Assembly (NCBI GenBank): GCA_959599095.1
Contig: CAUGGC010000040.1
Location: forward strand, 1 to 14,114
DNA length: 14,114 bases
Source of the DNA: an uncultured Collinsella sp.
GTDB lineage: Bacteria > Actinomycetota > Coriobacteriia > Coriobacteriales > Coriobacteriaceae
Direction: 5' to 3'
Position 1 is the stretch's first letter; every line of letters begins with the position of its first letter. Positions 1 to 6,932 of the stretch are shown in pieces. The position numbers and the translations under genes are program-made. Below the pieces are notes generated by a model that was given only the letters and a program-made list of their open reading frames with translations, did not search any database and was not told the origin of the DNA.

Positions 1-78
1 CGAGCGGGGGCTCCTGTCTTTTTAGTGCCCTCGGATTGGGTCATAGTGTCTGTCCTCTTTGTGGTGGTTTTCGGTCTG

Positions 79-294
79 TCTCGATCTGTAACATCTTGGC
101 CGCTAAAAGTGGGCTTGGTGTTACAGATTGAGATTTTCGATTCAGGTGTCTTCTGTTCGTCTCGATCTGTAACAGATAGAGCCCTATTTGCCGACTAGAT
201 GTTACAGATTGAGACAAACGGGCGCCGCTGAACAATTCATCTCGATCTGTAACATCTAGAGCCGGAAACGGTCGATAGATGTTACAGATCGAGA
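79..294. repeat. Three tandem 55-bp inverted-repeat (hairpin) units
   Basis: Three units at 79-133, 160-214 and 240-294 are each exactly 55 bp and separated by 26 and 25 bp of unrelated sequence. Each opens with the 15-mer TCTCGATCTGTAACA (the match is 15/15 in all three) and closes with its inverse complement, TGTTACAGATYGAGA. The outer arms therefore form a 15-bp stem. In units 1 and 2 the only departure is a G-T position, which would be a G-U wobble in RNA; unit 3 is fully Watson-Crick. The central 25 nt differ between units yet still fold: unit 3 closes with a GAAA tetraloop on a CCG/CGG stem and unit 1 with an AAA loop. No ORF in this stretch looks real. The units resemble a REP/BIME-type intergenic repeat cluster or tandem structured RNAs. 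The structure is clear; the function is unknown. Confidence 0.85.
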
Positions 295-358
295 TAGTGA
301 GGGTACGAGGCCGCAGCGGGTGAGCGTGCCTGCCCCCTATCTCTTAATCACTCATAAA

Positions 359-394
359 ATCTTATATATAGAGACTTAGATTTATGTATAAGAT
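359..394. promoter_or_regulatory. Inverted repeat in the clpB upstream region, possible operator
   Basis: An AT-rich stretch upstream of clpB contains arms ATCTTATATATA (359-370) and TATGTATAAGAT (383-394). They are complementary at 11 of 12 positions and separated by 12 nt. This is the only AT-rich segment between the repeat array and clpB, so the clpB promoter probably lies here. A weak -35/-10 pair can be proposed (TTAATC 344-349, 17 nt, TATAGA 367-372). No clear CIRCE element and no clear HspR box (CTTGAGT-n7-ACTCAAG) is present, although HspR control of clpB is common in Actinobacteria. The repeat may be an operator for another heat-shock regulator; that is inference. Confidence 0.4.
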
Positions 395-433
395 CGTACA
401 AAGCTGGCAACAATACTTCTCGAACAACGTGAA

Positions 434-467
434 GCCGCCCCGTAGGGCGGCCGCCCCAAGAGAGGTG
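434..467 (+). promoter_or_regulatory. GC-rich leader hairpin just ahead of the clpB ribosome binding site
   Basis: GCCGCCC (434-440) and GGGCGGC (445-451) form a 7-bp GC stem closed by a CGTA loop. GGGCGGCCGCCC (445-456) offers a competing palindrome. The Shine-Dalgarno sequence AGAGGTGA lies directly after, at 461-468, 4 nt before the ATG. A stable structure this close to the RBS could modulate translation or stabilise the mRNA 5' region, but the RBS itself is not visibly paired. Confidence 0.4.
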
Positions 468-472
468 ATTCC

Positions 473-3100
473 ATGAGAATCGATAAGCTAGCAATGACGT
501 CGCGCGAGGCGTTGCAAACCGCCATGAGCACGGCTGCCGACGCACAGGCCGGCGCGGTGGAGCCGATTCACCTGCTGTCCGCCCTGCTCGGTGCCGGCGA
601 GCGCAATATCTCCGTGATCATCGAGCGCATCGGTGCCGATCCGGCCCAGCTCGCGCGTTCCACACAAGATGCCATCGACCACGCGCCCAAGGTTTCGGGC
701 GAGGGTCAGCAGATGGGCCTGTCCAACGAGCTCGTCCGCGTCATCGAAAAGGCCGAGAAGAAGGCCACCAAGATGGGCGACAGCTTTGTGGTGACCGAGC
801 ATCTGCTGATGGCACTTGCCGAGGACAAGGGCGAGGCCGGTCGTGTACTGCGCGACGCCGGCGTCACCAAGGAGCGCATCGAGCAGGTCTACGAGGAGCT
901 GCGCGGCGATGACCGCGTGACGTCTGCCGAGGACAAGACCCAGTTTGAGGCGCTGGAGCAGTACGGTCGCAATATCTGCGACCTTGCCCGCGCCGGCAAG
1001 CTTGACCCGGTCATCGGCCGTACCGATGAGATCCGTCGTACCATTCAGGTCCTGTCCCGCCGCACCAAGAACAACCCCGTGCTCATCGGCGAGCCGGGCG
1101 TCGGCAAAACTGCTATCGTCGAGGGCATCGCCCAGCGTATCGTGGCCGGCGACGTGCCGAGTACGCTGCGCGACCGCGACCTTATCGAGCTCGACATGAG
1201 CGCGCTGGTCGCCGGCGCTAAGTACCGCGGCGAGTTCGAGGACCGCTTGAAGGCCGTACTCAAAGAAGTGCAAAAATCCGAGGGCAAGGTCATCCTGTTC
1301 ATCGATGAGCTCCACACCATCGTGGGTGCGGGTGCTACCGAGGGCTCCATGGACGCCGGCAACATTCTCAAGCCGGCGCTCGCCCGTGGCGACCTGCATG
1401 CAATCGGCGCGACCACGCTCGACGAATACCGCAAGTACATCGAGAAGGACGCGGCGCTCGCCCGTCGTTTCCAGACCGTGATGGTCTCCGAGCCCACCGT
1501 CGAGGACACCATCTCGATCCTGCGTGGCCTCAAGGAGAAGTACGAGATCTTCCACGGCGTGCACATTACCGATAGCGCGCTCGTGGCCGCCGCCGACCTC
1601 TCCGATCGCTACATTGCCGACCGCTTCCTGCCCGACAAGGCCATCGACCTGGTCGATGAAGCCGCAAGCCGCCTGCGCATGGAGCTCGACAGCATGCCGG
1701 TCGAGATCGACGCAACCACGCGTCAGCTCACCCAGCTGCAGATCGAGGAGCAGGCGCTCATGAAGGAGACCGACGATGCCTCCAAGGAGCGTCTGGAGGC
1801 CCTACGCCAAGAGATTGCCGAGGTCCAAGAAAAGCTCAACGTGCAAAAGGCCGGCTGGCTCAACCAGAAGAACGCCATCGACCACGTGCAGGAGCTCAAG
1901 GGTCAGCTCGACGAGGCCAAGAGCGAAGAGGAGCGCGCGACGCGCAACGGCGACCTGGGCCGTGCGTCCGAGCTGCGCTACTCCGTGATTCCTGGCCTGC
2001 AGCAGCAGATTCAGGATTCCGAGGCTGCGCTCGAGGCACAAAAGCAGCAGGACGGCGAGGGCCTCAACGAACAGGTGACCTCCGATGAGATCGCCGAGGT
2101 CGTGAGCGCTTGGACCGGCGTGCCCGTGTCCAAGATGATGCAGGGCGAGCTCGACAAGCTGAAGGGCCTGGAGGGCGAGCTGCATAAGCGCGTCATCGGC
2201 CAGGACGAGGCCGTCTCCGCCGTTGCCGCAGCTGTGCGCCGCAGCCGTGCGGGCCTCTCCGATCCGGACAAGCCCATCGGCAGCTTCTTCTTCCTGGGCC
2301 CCACCGGCGTGGGCAAGACCGAGCTCGCCAAGGCGCTTGCCGAGTGCCTGTTCGATGACGAGCGCGCGCTCGTGCGTATCGACATGTCCGAGTACATGGA
2401 GAAGTTCAGCGTCCAGCGTCTGATCGGTGCGCCCCCGGGATACGTGGGCTACGACGAGGGCGGCCAGCTCACCGAGGCCGTACGCCGTCGTCCCTACTCC
2501 GTGATCTTGCTCGACGAGATGGAGAAGGCCCATCCGGATGTCTTTAATGTGCTGCTGCAGGTGCTCGACGACGGCCGTTTGACCGACGGTCAGGGTCGCC
2601 AAGTGTCCTTTAAGAACACGATTATCATCATGACGTCTAACGTGGGCTCCAAGGCTATCGCCGAGCTTTCCGGCAAGGACGAGGAGGAGATGCGCCATCA
2701 GGTCAACGCGGCCATGGCTCAGACCTTCCGTCCCGAGTTCCTCAACCGTATCGACGATATCGTGGTGTTCCATCCGCTCGGCATGGCGCAGATCGAGAAG
2801 ATTGTCGACATCCAGCTCGCCGACGTCCGCGCGCGTCTGGCCAAGGAGCGCATGACGCTTGCCATCACCCCGGCGGCCAAGCAGATGCTCGCCGTGGGCG
2901 GCCTGGACCCGGTCTTTGGCGCCCGTCCGCTCAAGCGTCTGGTTCAGCGCGAGGTCGTGGATGCCATCGCCGCCGCTATCATCGACGGCACGGTGCGCGA
3001 GGGCGATCAGGTGACGGTCGATGCCGACAAGGACGGCGGCTTTACCGTCGTGTGCGACAACACGCCGGCGGCCACCTATGAGGTCCCCGACGCCGAATAG
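473..3100 (+). CDS. clpB: ATP-dependent disaggregase chaperone ClpB
   Basis: ClpB is a hexameric cytosolic AAA+ unfoldase that works with DnaK/DnaJ/GrpE to pull proteins out of heat-induced aggregates. The 875-aa protein has full family length and order. A double Clp N-domain covers about 1-145. AAA-1 has Walker A GEPGVGKT at 206-213 and Walker B with D278-E279. A charged coiled-coil M-domain spans about 400-545 and distinguishes ClpB from ClpA and ClpC. AAA-2 has Walker A GPTGVGKT at 609-616 and Walker B with D681-E682. The ClpB D2-small domain and a short acidic tail finish the protein. No ClpP-binding IGF/IGL loop was noticed, as expected for a disaggregase. The ATG at 473 fits the conserved N-terminus (MRIDKLAMTSREAL) and has SD AGAGGTGA 4 nt upstream. 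It appears monocistronic, with a terminator directly after it. Confidence 0.98.
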   Translation: MRIDKLAMTSREALQTAMSTAADAQAGAVEPIHLLSALLGAGERNISVIIERIGADPAQLARSTQDAIDHAPKVSGEGQQMGLSNELVRVIEKAEKKATKMGDSFVVTEHLLMALAEDKGEAGRVLRDAGVTKERIEQVYEELRGDDRVTSAEDKTQFEALEQYGRNICDLARAGKLDPVIGRTDEIRRTIQVLSRRTKNNPVLIGEPGVGKTAIVEGIAQRIVAGDVPSTLRDRDLIELDMSALVAGAKYRGEFEDRLKAVLKEVQKSEGKVILFIDELHTIVGAGATEGSMDAGNILKPALARGDLHAIGATTLDEYRKYIEKDAALARRFQTVMVSEPTVEDTISILRGLKEKYEIFHGVHITDSALVAAADLSDRYIADRFLPDKAIDLVDEAASRLRMELDSMPVEIDATTRQLTQLQIEEQALMKETDDASKERLEALRQEIAEVQEKLNVQKAGWLNQKNAIDHVQELKGQLDEAKSEEERATRNGDLGRASELRYSVIPGLQQQIQDSEAALEAQKQQDGEGLNEQVTSDEIAEVVSAWTGVPVSKMMQGELDKLKGLEGELHKRVIGQDEAVSAVAAAVRRSRAGLSDPDKPIGSFFFLGPTGVGKTELAKALAECLFDDERALVRIDMSEYMEKFSVQRLIGAPPGYVGYDEGGQLTEAVRRRPYSVILLDEMEKAHPDVFNVLLQVLDDGRLTDGQGRQVSFKNTIIIMTSNVGSKAIAELSGKDEEEMRHQVNAAMAQTFRPEFLNRIDDIVVFHPLGMAQIEKIVDIQLADVRARLAKERMTLAITPAAKQMLAVGGLDPVFGARPLKRLVQREVVDAIAAAIIDGTVREGDQVTVDADKDGGFTVVCDNTPAATYEVPDAE

Positions 3101-3145
3101 ATTTATGGGACATGCCTTAAAATCTGCCAGCCGTCTCTAAACGCC

Positions 3146-3182
3146 AAGGGCGGCGGATCCAATTGGGTCCGCCGCCCTTTTT
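3146..3182 (+). terminator. Rho-independent terminator after clpB
   Basis: Arms 3146-3160 and 3165-3179 pair over 15 bp (core GGGCGGCGGA/TCCGCCGCCC, one G-T wobble) around an AATT loop and run into a TTTTT tract at 3178-3182. It lies 45 nt downstream of the clpB stop codon. This is a textbook intrinsic terminator. Confidence 0.92.
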
Positions 3183-3234
3183 CGTGCGACAATCGATGAT
3201 GTTGAGCATGAGTACATGGCAAGGAGATATGCAG

Positions 3235-3429
3235 ATGATAGACAAGAACAAGACGAACACGCCGGCGACCGATGTCGCACCCGCCGCACCCAAGCCTGTG
3301 CCTAAGCCGGCGCCCAAGCCGCGCGATCCCTACATCCGTGCCGAGAACGAGGACGATGACGGCTACGATCCCTACAGCGACCGACGACCCGAGCGCGAGC
3401 CAATGTTCGAAGCCGACCCCTGGCGCTAA
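3235..3429 (+). CDS. Small Pro/Ala-rich, acidic-tailed hypothetical protein (64 aa)
   Basis: I do not recognise the family. The reading frame stays open upstream into the clpB terminator. The sensible start is the ATG at 3235, because AAGGAG at 3221-3226 sits 8 nt before it; the in-frame ATG at 3229 would be only 2 nt from the SD. The 64-residue product begins with a polar stretch. A repeated Pro-Lys segment (residues about 15-29, with PKPVPKPAPKP) follows, and then an acidic tail with a DDDGYDPYSD stretch, ending in FEADPWR. It has no membrane segment or signal peptide and is predicted to be largely disordered. A good SD and normal GC content support expression. It stands alone between a terminator and a long hairpin. 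It could be a small accessory or linker-type protein; the function is unknown. Confidence 0.6.
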   Translation: MIDKNKTNTPATDVAPAAPKPVPKPAPKPRDPYIRAENEDDDGYDPYSDRRPEREPMFEADPWR

Positions 3430-3453
3430 GTGCCACCCAAAAGGCCACCAATA

Positions 3454-3519
3454 AGTTGCGGTGAAATAGGGACTGTTTTGCGGTTTGACCAGCAAAAACA
3501 GCCCTATTTCACCGCAACT
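3454..3519. repeat. Long imperfect hairpin, REP/MITE-like intergenic element (copy A)
   Basis: Arms 3454-3481 and 3492-3519 are 28 nt each. The outer 18 bp pair perfectly (AGTTGCGGTGAAATAGGG and its complement). After one bulged A, a CTGTTTT/AAAACAG segment continues the pairing, and the inner GGT/ACC closes on a TTG loop. Nearly the entire 66 nt is therefore one stem. It lies 24 nt after the stop codon of the small ORF. The second half of the left arm and the loop (GGGACTGTTTTGC, GGTTTGACCAG) resemble the matching part of the hairpin at 12101-12158. This points to one dispersed repeat family rather than a gene-specific terminator. Confidence 0.8.
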
Positions 3520-3652
3520 GCGTTAGGGATTTTTCTACAGGGGGAGGGTAGTCAAAAAGCCCCGTCCCAAATTGACTGCTCGGGGAGTCGCATTCGAGCT
3601 CGGTTGTCCTCTTAGCCACTCGATATCCTTCGGAGCAATAACGGTGATAAAA
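3520..3652. other. Gene-free spacer between hairpin A and the ATPase promoter
   Basis: No convincing ORF or RNA gene is visible. The stretch contains a T5 run soon after the hairpin (within 3530-3537) and a purine-rich GGGGGAGGG at about 3540-3548. It also has a weak CCCCG/CGGGG pairing, which on the minus strand would precede a run of T residues. It may be decayed sequence. Confidence 0.4.
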
Positions 3653-3741
3653 CTTGCTTAAGTGTTAATCAAGCTACACACAATCTTGCTCTCTAATTAA
3701 TCAAGAATCGCTATAATTTTGATTAGCTAGAGAGCAAGATT
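3653..3741 (+). promoter_or_regulatory. Promoter of the ATPase gene embedded in a three-copy operator
   Basis: A near-consensus -10 TATAAT (3712-3717) lies in the 14-nt gap of a large inverted repeat. Left arm 3682-3704 and right arm 3719-3741 match as inverse complements at 21 of 23 positions (core AATCTTGCTCTCT). A third, direct copy of the same half-element begins at 3653 (CTTGCT, 6 nt, TTAATCAAG), 32 bp before its counterpart at 3685-3705. The right arm ends directly at the SD GGAG (3742-3745). Transcription from this -10 would start inside the right arm, so the repeat is more likely a DNA operator overlapping the promoter than an mRNA hairpin. No good -35 is visible, which fits regulated transcription. 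The regulator is unknown. Confidence 0.65.
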
Positions 3742-3749
3742 GGAGAATC

Positions 3750-5102
3750 ATGGTATTCAACGACTTGATCGCCCAGAAAATAAAGGACTTTGAACAGCAG
3801 GGGGTTCCGCAGGTCTTTGAGCGAGACCTTGATCTAGGAAATCCACAGGAGCCAAAGCGCGACAACATCGTAAATGTGATTGTGGGGGCCCGCCGTTGTG
3901 GAAAGACGTATCGCCTGTATCAGGAGATGCGGCGGCTTCAGAGCCGGGGCGTCGAGCTTGACCGGATGCTTTACTTCAATTTTGAGGATGAGCGCTTGCG
4001 CCCGTATGAGCCATCGCTGCTGGCGGACGTGCTCGACACGTTCTATGCGCTGTATCCTGCTGCTCGAACCGAGGGCGCTTATATTTTCTTTGACGAGATC
4101 CAGGAAATTCCCGAATGGGGTGCGTTTCTGCGGCGTGTAGTCGATACGGAGAAAGCGACCGTCTATGTGACGGGATCTTCTTCTAAGATGCTGTCCTCAG
4201 AACTTAAGAGCGAGTTCAGGGGTCGTTCTCTTGTGCGAGAGCTTTTTCCATTGAGCTTTTCGGAATACGTTCGATATAAGACGGGGAACGTTCCCGAGCC
4301 AGATGTGACCTTTTCCCCGAGCGATGCGGCGCTGCTTCGACATCATCTGATCGGATATCTTGAACGAGGGGGATTCATCGCGACACTTGGGCAGACGCCC
4401 GCAGACGCGATTCAGCTGCTACAGGAATATGCTTCGCGAACGGTCGCCATGGACGTCGTTGAACGCTACGACGTCAAGAACCCTCGCCTGGCATCGCTGT
4501 TCCTGACGCGGTGTATGGCATCTTCGGGACGAGAGCTGTCGGTGAACAAAGTGTATAACGAGTTCAAGAGCAGGCAGATACCCGTCAGTCGTAATTCGCT
4601 CAGCGACTTACTTGAGTATTATGAGGACGCCTACCTGTTGTTTTCTGTGCCGGAGTTCACGCGTTCACTGGCAAATAACATGCGGTCTGCGTCTAAGGTC
4701 TACGCTGTCGATCCTGCGATGTTTGGAGCATTCTCTCCCGCATCGGCATTGGACCAGGGCCAGAGGCTCGAGACCGCAGTGTTCAATGCGCTAAGAAGAA
4801 GGACTCCCGCGGTGAGGACCGGCTCGGTCTGCCGTCTGCTGATCAAAGAGAAGAGTAAAAGCCATGAGGTGGACTTTGTTGCTGGGGACGCACTTCTCAT
4901 GCGGGCTTATAGCCTGATTCAGGTGAGCGCGGATATGGCAAGTGAGAAAACGCGCGAGCGCGAAATTGCCGCGCTTGATGCCTCGATGGCCCAGTTCGAT
5001 CTTGGCGAGTCGGCAATCGTTACCATGGATGAACAGACCGATATTCCATGCGAGCACGGTGTGGTACACGTTATGCCCGCATGGAAGTGGCTCCTTGCCT
5101 AA
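3750..5102 (+). CDS. AAA_14/DUF4143-type ATPase
   Basis: The 450-aa protein belongs to the large, poorly understood bacterial and archaeal family of P-loop ATPases carrying a C-terminal DUF4143 domain. Visible motifs are Walker A GARRCGKT (46-53), Walker B YIFFDEIQEI with D115-E116 (111-120), and a sensor-type VTGSSSKML (140-148). A substrate-like C-terminal half ends with HEVDFVAG, where E373, D375 and F376 match the family's ExDF signature. That signature resembles a nuclease-fold motif, but catalysis is not established. Length and order are normal and the gene looks intact. The ATG at 3750 has GGAG 4 nt upstream. Codon and base use are clearly less GC-rich than in clpB or the oxidoreductase, suggesting later acquisition. 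It is monocistronic with its own repeat-flanked promoter. The cellular role is unknown. Confidence 0.88.
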   Translation: MVFNDLIAQKIKDFEQQGVPQVFERDLDLGNPQEPKRDNIVNVIVGARRCGKTYRLYQEMRRLQSRGVELDRMLYFNFEDERLRPYEPSLLADVLDTFYALYPAARTEGAYIFFDEIQEIPEWGAFLRRVVDTEKATVYVTGSSSKMLSSELKSEFRGRSLVRELFPLSFSEYVRYKTGNVPEPDVTFSPSDAALLRHHLIGYLERGGFIATLGQTPADAIQLLQEYASRTVAMDVVERYDVKNPRLASLFLTRCMASSGRELSVNKVYNEFKSRQIPVSRNSLSDLLEYYEDAYLLFSVPEFTRSLANNMRSASKVYAVDPAMFGAFSPASALDQGQRLETAVFNALRRRTPAVRTGSVCRLLIKEKSKSHEVDFVAGDALLMRAYSLIQVSADMASEKTREREIAALDASMAQFDLGESAIVTMDEQTDIPCEHGVVHVMPAWKWLLA

Positions 5103-5175
5103 TCATCTATGGGCCTGTGGGGTCAGGACCTCCTGGCTCCTTCATCACGGTTGGGGAGCACCTTGCCGTGCCAGG

Positions 5176-6678
5176 CTAGTCCTGGGCTTTGATGCTCGGC
5201 AGGAGAATCTGGGCGAGGTAGTCGGTCTCGAGTTTGGTGGCGGCGTCTGCGTTGCCGTCTTTGCCAACCAGGTCGTTCTTGATCTGGCTATAGGTGTAGC
5301 GGTTACCGGTCGTGAGCTCGACAAGCTCAATGGCCGTGTCCATGGGGTAGGTTGACACGGGATTCTGCGTCCGTCCGTTGATGGTCTGGGGCACCACGTA
5401 CGGATAGACGGGGCCGCTGGCGTAGACGGTATAACCGTTGCCTAGATTGGCCGCACCCAAAACCGTATCGCCCTCATCGGGCGTAAAGCTCTCGCCCTCG
5501 CGCACCGCGACGAGCGTCACAATCGGCGTATCGCTGTCGCCGGCAAGATAGATGCATAGCGTGCTGCCATTTTGCCAAGTCTCGACCTTGCCGTACCACT
5601 CGACGGGGATATCGAGCTGGTAGAGGTCGGTTGCCTTGTGGCGAGCGTCAGCATCGCGGGCTGCCTGTGCCTTTTGCGCGCTCACGGCATTGACGGCGGC
5701 GTCGCGCCGTGCGGTTGCCGCCTGCTGGAGCACTTTGGCAGCCGCGGCGGAGCTCGTGCCTCCCTCCTCGGCATACTTGGCGGCGGCATCGATCTGGTCG
5801 TCAGTCACCGTGTCGGCCGAAGGCACCTTGAGCTTAAAGGTGGCCTGGGCACTCAGATCCTGTCCGTCGCTCTTGATCGTGACCTGCGCCTTGGTGGTCG
5901 GCACGGTATAGACGGTGCCGTCGGACGCGATGGGGGAGGCGGCAATGGAGAGCGTGTAATCGCCGGGTAGCAGTTTGATGCCACGGCCGTGCTCGTCAAC
6001 ATAGAGCGTTTCGCTCACAGAAGAACCGTCGGAATCCTGCCCGCTCACCTGTACGGGAATCTTGGAGCCAGTTGAGCAGTCGAGGCCCGTGGCATGCACG
6101 CCAATCTGCACCGACATCATCGTGTGTGCACTGGCGGCGACAGCGGCAGCCTGCTCTTGCTGATATCCGTTCCAGGCAGCATAGCCTGCGCCGCCGGCGA
6201 CGAGCGCGACGGCCACAACGCCAGCGACCATCAGATTGCGGCGCTTGGGCGACATCTTGCGATGACGAACCTCGGCCTCGCGTGCCGAGGGAACGGACGG
6301 CAGGGGAATATCGCCCATGGCGATGGTCTCGTCCACGGCAGGCGCGGAGCCTAAGCCAGGGAGCTCGCGGGTCAGCGAATCCTCGGCCGGCAAGCTGTCG
6401 AGCAAGATGGTTTCCTCGCTCGTGTCGGATTTGGGCTGGTCGTCGGCCTCGCATTCGGATTCCTCGTGCCTCGCCTCGTCTTCGGTGGGCGCGGCGCCAT
6501 CGTCTTTTGCATCCTGATCATCGGGCTGCGCCTCGATCTCCGGCTCATCCTGCACATCAACGCTCGAATCGTCAAACGCAATCTCGGCCAGCGCGATCTG
6601 GTCTAGGCTCTCCAGAGCCTCGGCGCATGCTTCTGCATCTTGGGCCGCATCCTCTTGGCCCATCGTCTCATCTTTCAT
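5176..6678 (-). CDS. Single-pass membrane protein with acidic cytoplasmic N-terminus, function unknown
   Basis: I do not recognise a characterised family. The 500-aa product has three parts. Residues 1-135 are highly acidic and low-complexity, rich in Asp, Glu and Ala. A basic stretch RHRKMSPKRR (138-147) is followed by one hydrophobic segment at about 149-169 (VAGVVAVALVAGGAGYAAW). The remaining ~330 residues are predicted outside by the positive-inside rule. The outer part has a beta-rich region (about 185-285) with 'LPGDYTLSI'-type text like a carboxypeptidase-regulatory or Ig-like fold, an Ala-rich helical stretch (295-350), and a C-terminal domain starting LDIPVEWYGKV (355-365). The ATG at 6678 follows a GGGGGA SD 4 nt upstream. 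It converges on the ATPase gene. It may be a cell-envelope or surface protein; that is inference. Confidence 0.82.
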   Translation of the reverse strand: MKDETMGQEDAAQDAEACAEALESLDQIALAEIAFDDSSVDVQDEPEIEAQPDDQDAKDDGAAPTEDEARHEESECEADDQPKSDTSEETILLDSLPAEDSLTRELPGLGSAPAVDETIAMGDIPLPSVPSAREAEVRHRKMSPKRRNLMVAGVVAVALVAGGAGYAAWNGYQQEQAAAVAASAHTMMSVQIGVHATGLDCSTGSKIPVQVSGQDSDGSSVSETLYVDEHGRGIKLLPGDYTLSIAASPIASDGTVYTVPTTKAQVTIKSDGQDLSAQATFKLKVPSADTVTDDQIDAAAKYAEEGGTSSAAAAKVLQQAATARRDAAVNAVSAQKAQAARDADARHKATDLYQLDIPVEWYGKVETWQNGSTLCIYLAGDSDTPIVTLVAVREGESFTPDEGDTVLGAANLGNGYTVYASGPVYPYVVPQTINGRTQNPVSTYPMDTAIELVELTTGNRYTYSQIKNDLVGKDGNADAATKLETDYLAQILLPSIKAQD

Positions 6679-6826
6679 ATATCCCCCAAGCTCAATATCG
6701 GGACAACAATGTACCCAAAATTGGGGTCACATAGGGCTGTCAGGCGGTTGGAAATCTGATTTTATCTGTGCGAGAGGTTTTGAATGTGTGCGCGAATGGA
6801 ATATGCGCGTGAATGCGCGCAACAAC

Positions 6827-6865
6827 AAAAAGCCCCGGAAAGCGGGCGAATCGCTTTCCGGGGCT
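6827..6865 (-). terminator. Rho-independent terminator of the minus-strand membrane-protein gene
   Basis: Arms 6831-6844 and 6852-6865 form a perfect 14-bp stem (AGCCCCGGAAAGCG and its complement) with a 7-nt loop. Read on the minus strand, the stem is followed by TTTTTGTTG (from the A-run at 6827-6831). It lies about 70 nt beyond the stop of the gene at 6933-7940. Confidence 0.92.
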
Positions 6866-6932
6866 GCGCATGACGCGCGATTGCGGCATCGGCTAAGTTT
6901 GCCTACATCCAAATGTGGACGGGATAAATATG

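Noticed and set aside
1..40. Tail of an upstream terminator (GAGC-gggg-GCTC followed by a T5 run)
   Set aside because: Only a 4-bp stem is visible and the window edge cuts off whatever precedes it; it cannot be supported.
79..294. Possible CRISPR array (repeats about 81 bp apart with ~25-nt spacers)
   Set aside because: The units are 55-bp inverted repeats with divergent centres, not identical direct repeats. Only three copies exist, there is no leader, and no cas gene lies nearby.
488..1564. Long minus-strand ORF opposite clpB
   Set aside because: It is a shadow of the high-GC coding strand; the plus-strand product is an unmistakable full-length ClpB.
3553..3595. Minus-strand terminator-like element (CCCCG/CGGGG then T-run)
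   Set aside because: The stem is only about 5 bp with a large loop, and there is no minus-strand gene that would need it.
5132..5175. Possible bidirectional terminator between the convergent genes
   Set aside because: CCTGGC/GCCAGG and GCTCC/GGAGC can pair, but the stems are short, the loops large, and there is no T-tract in either direction.
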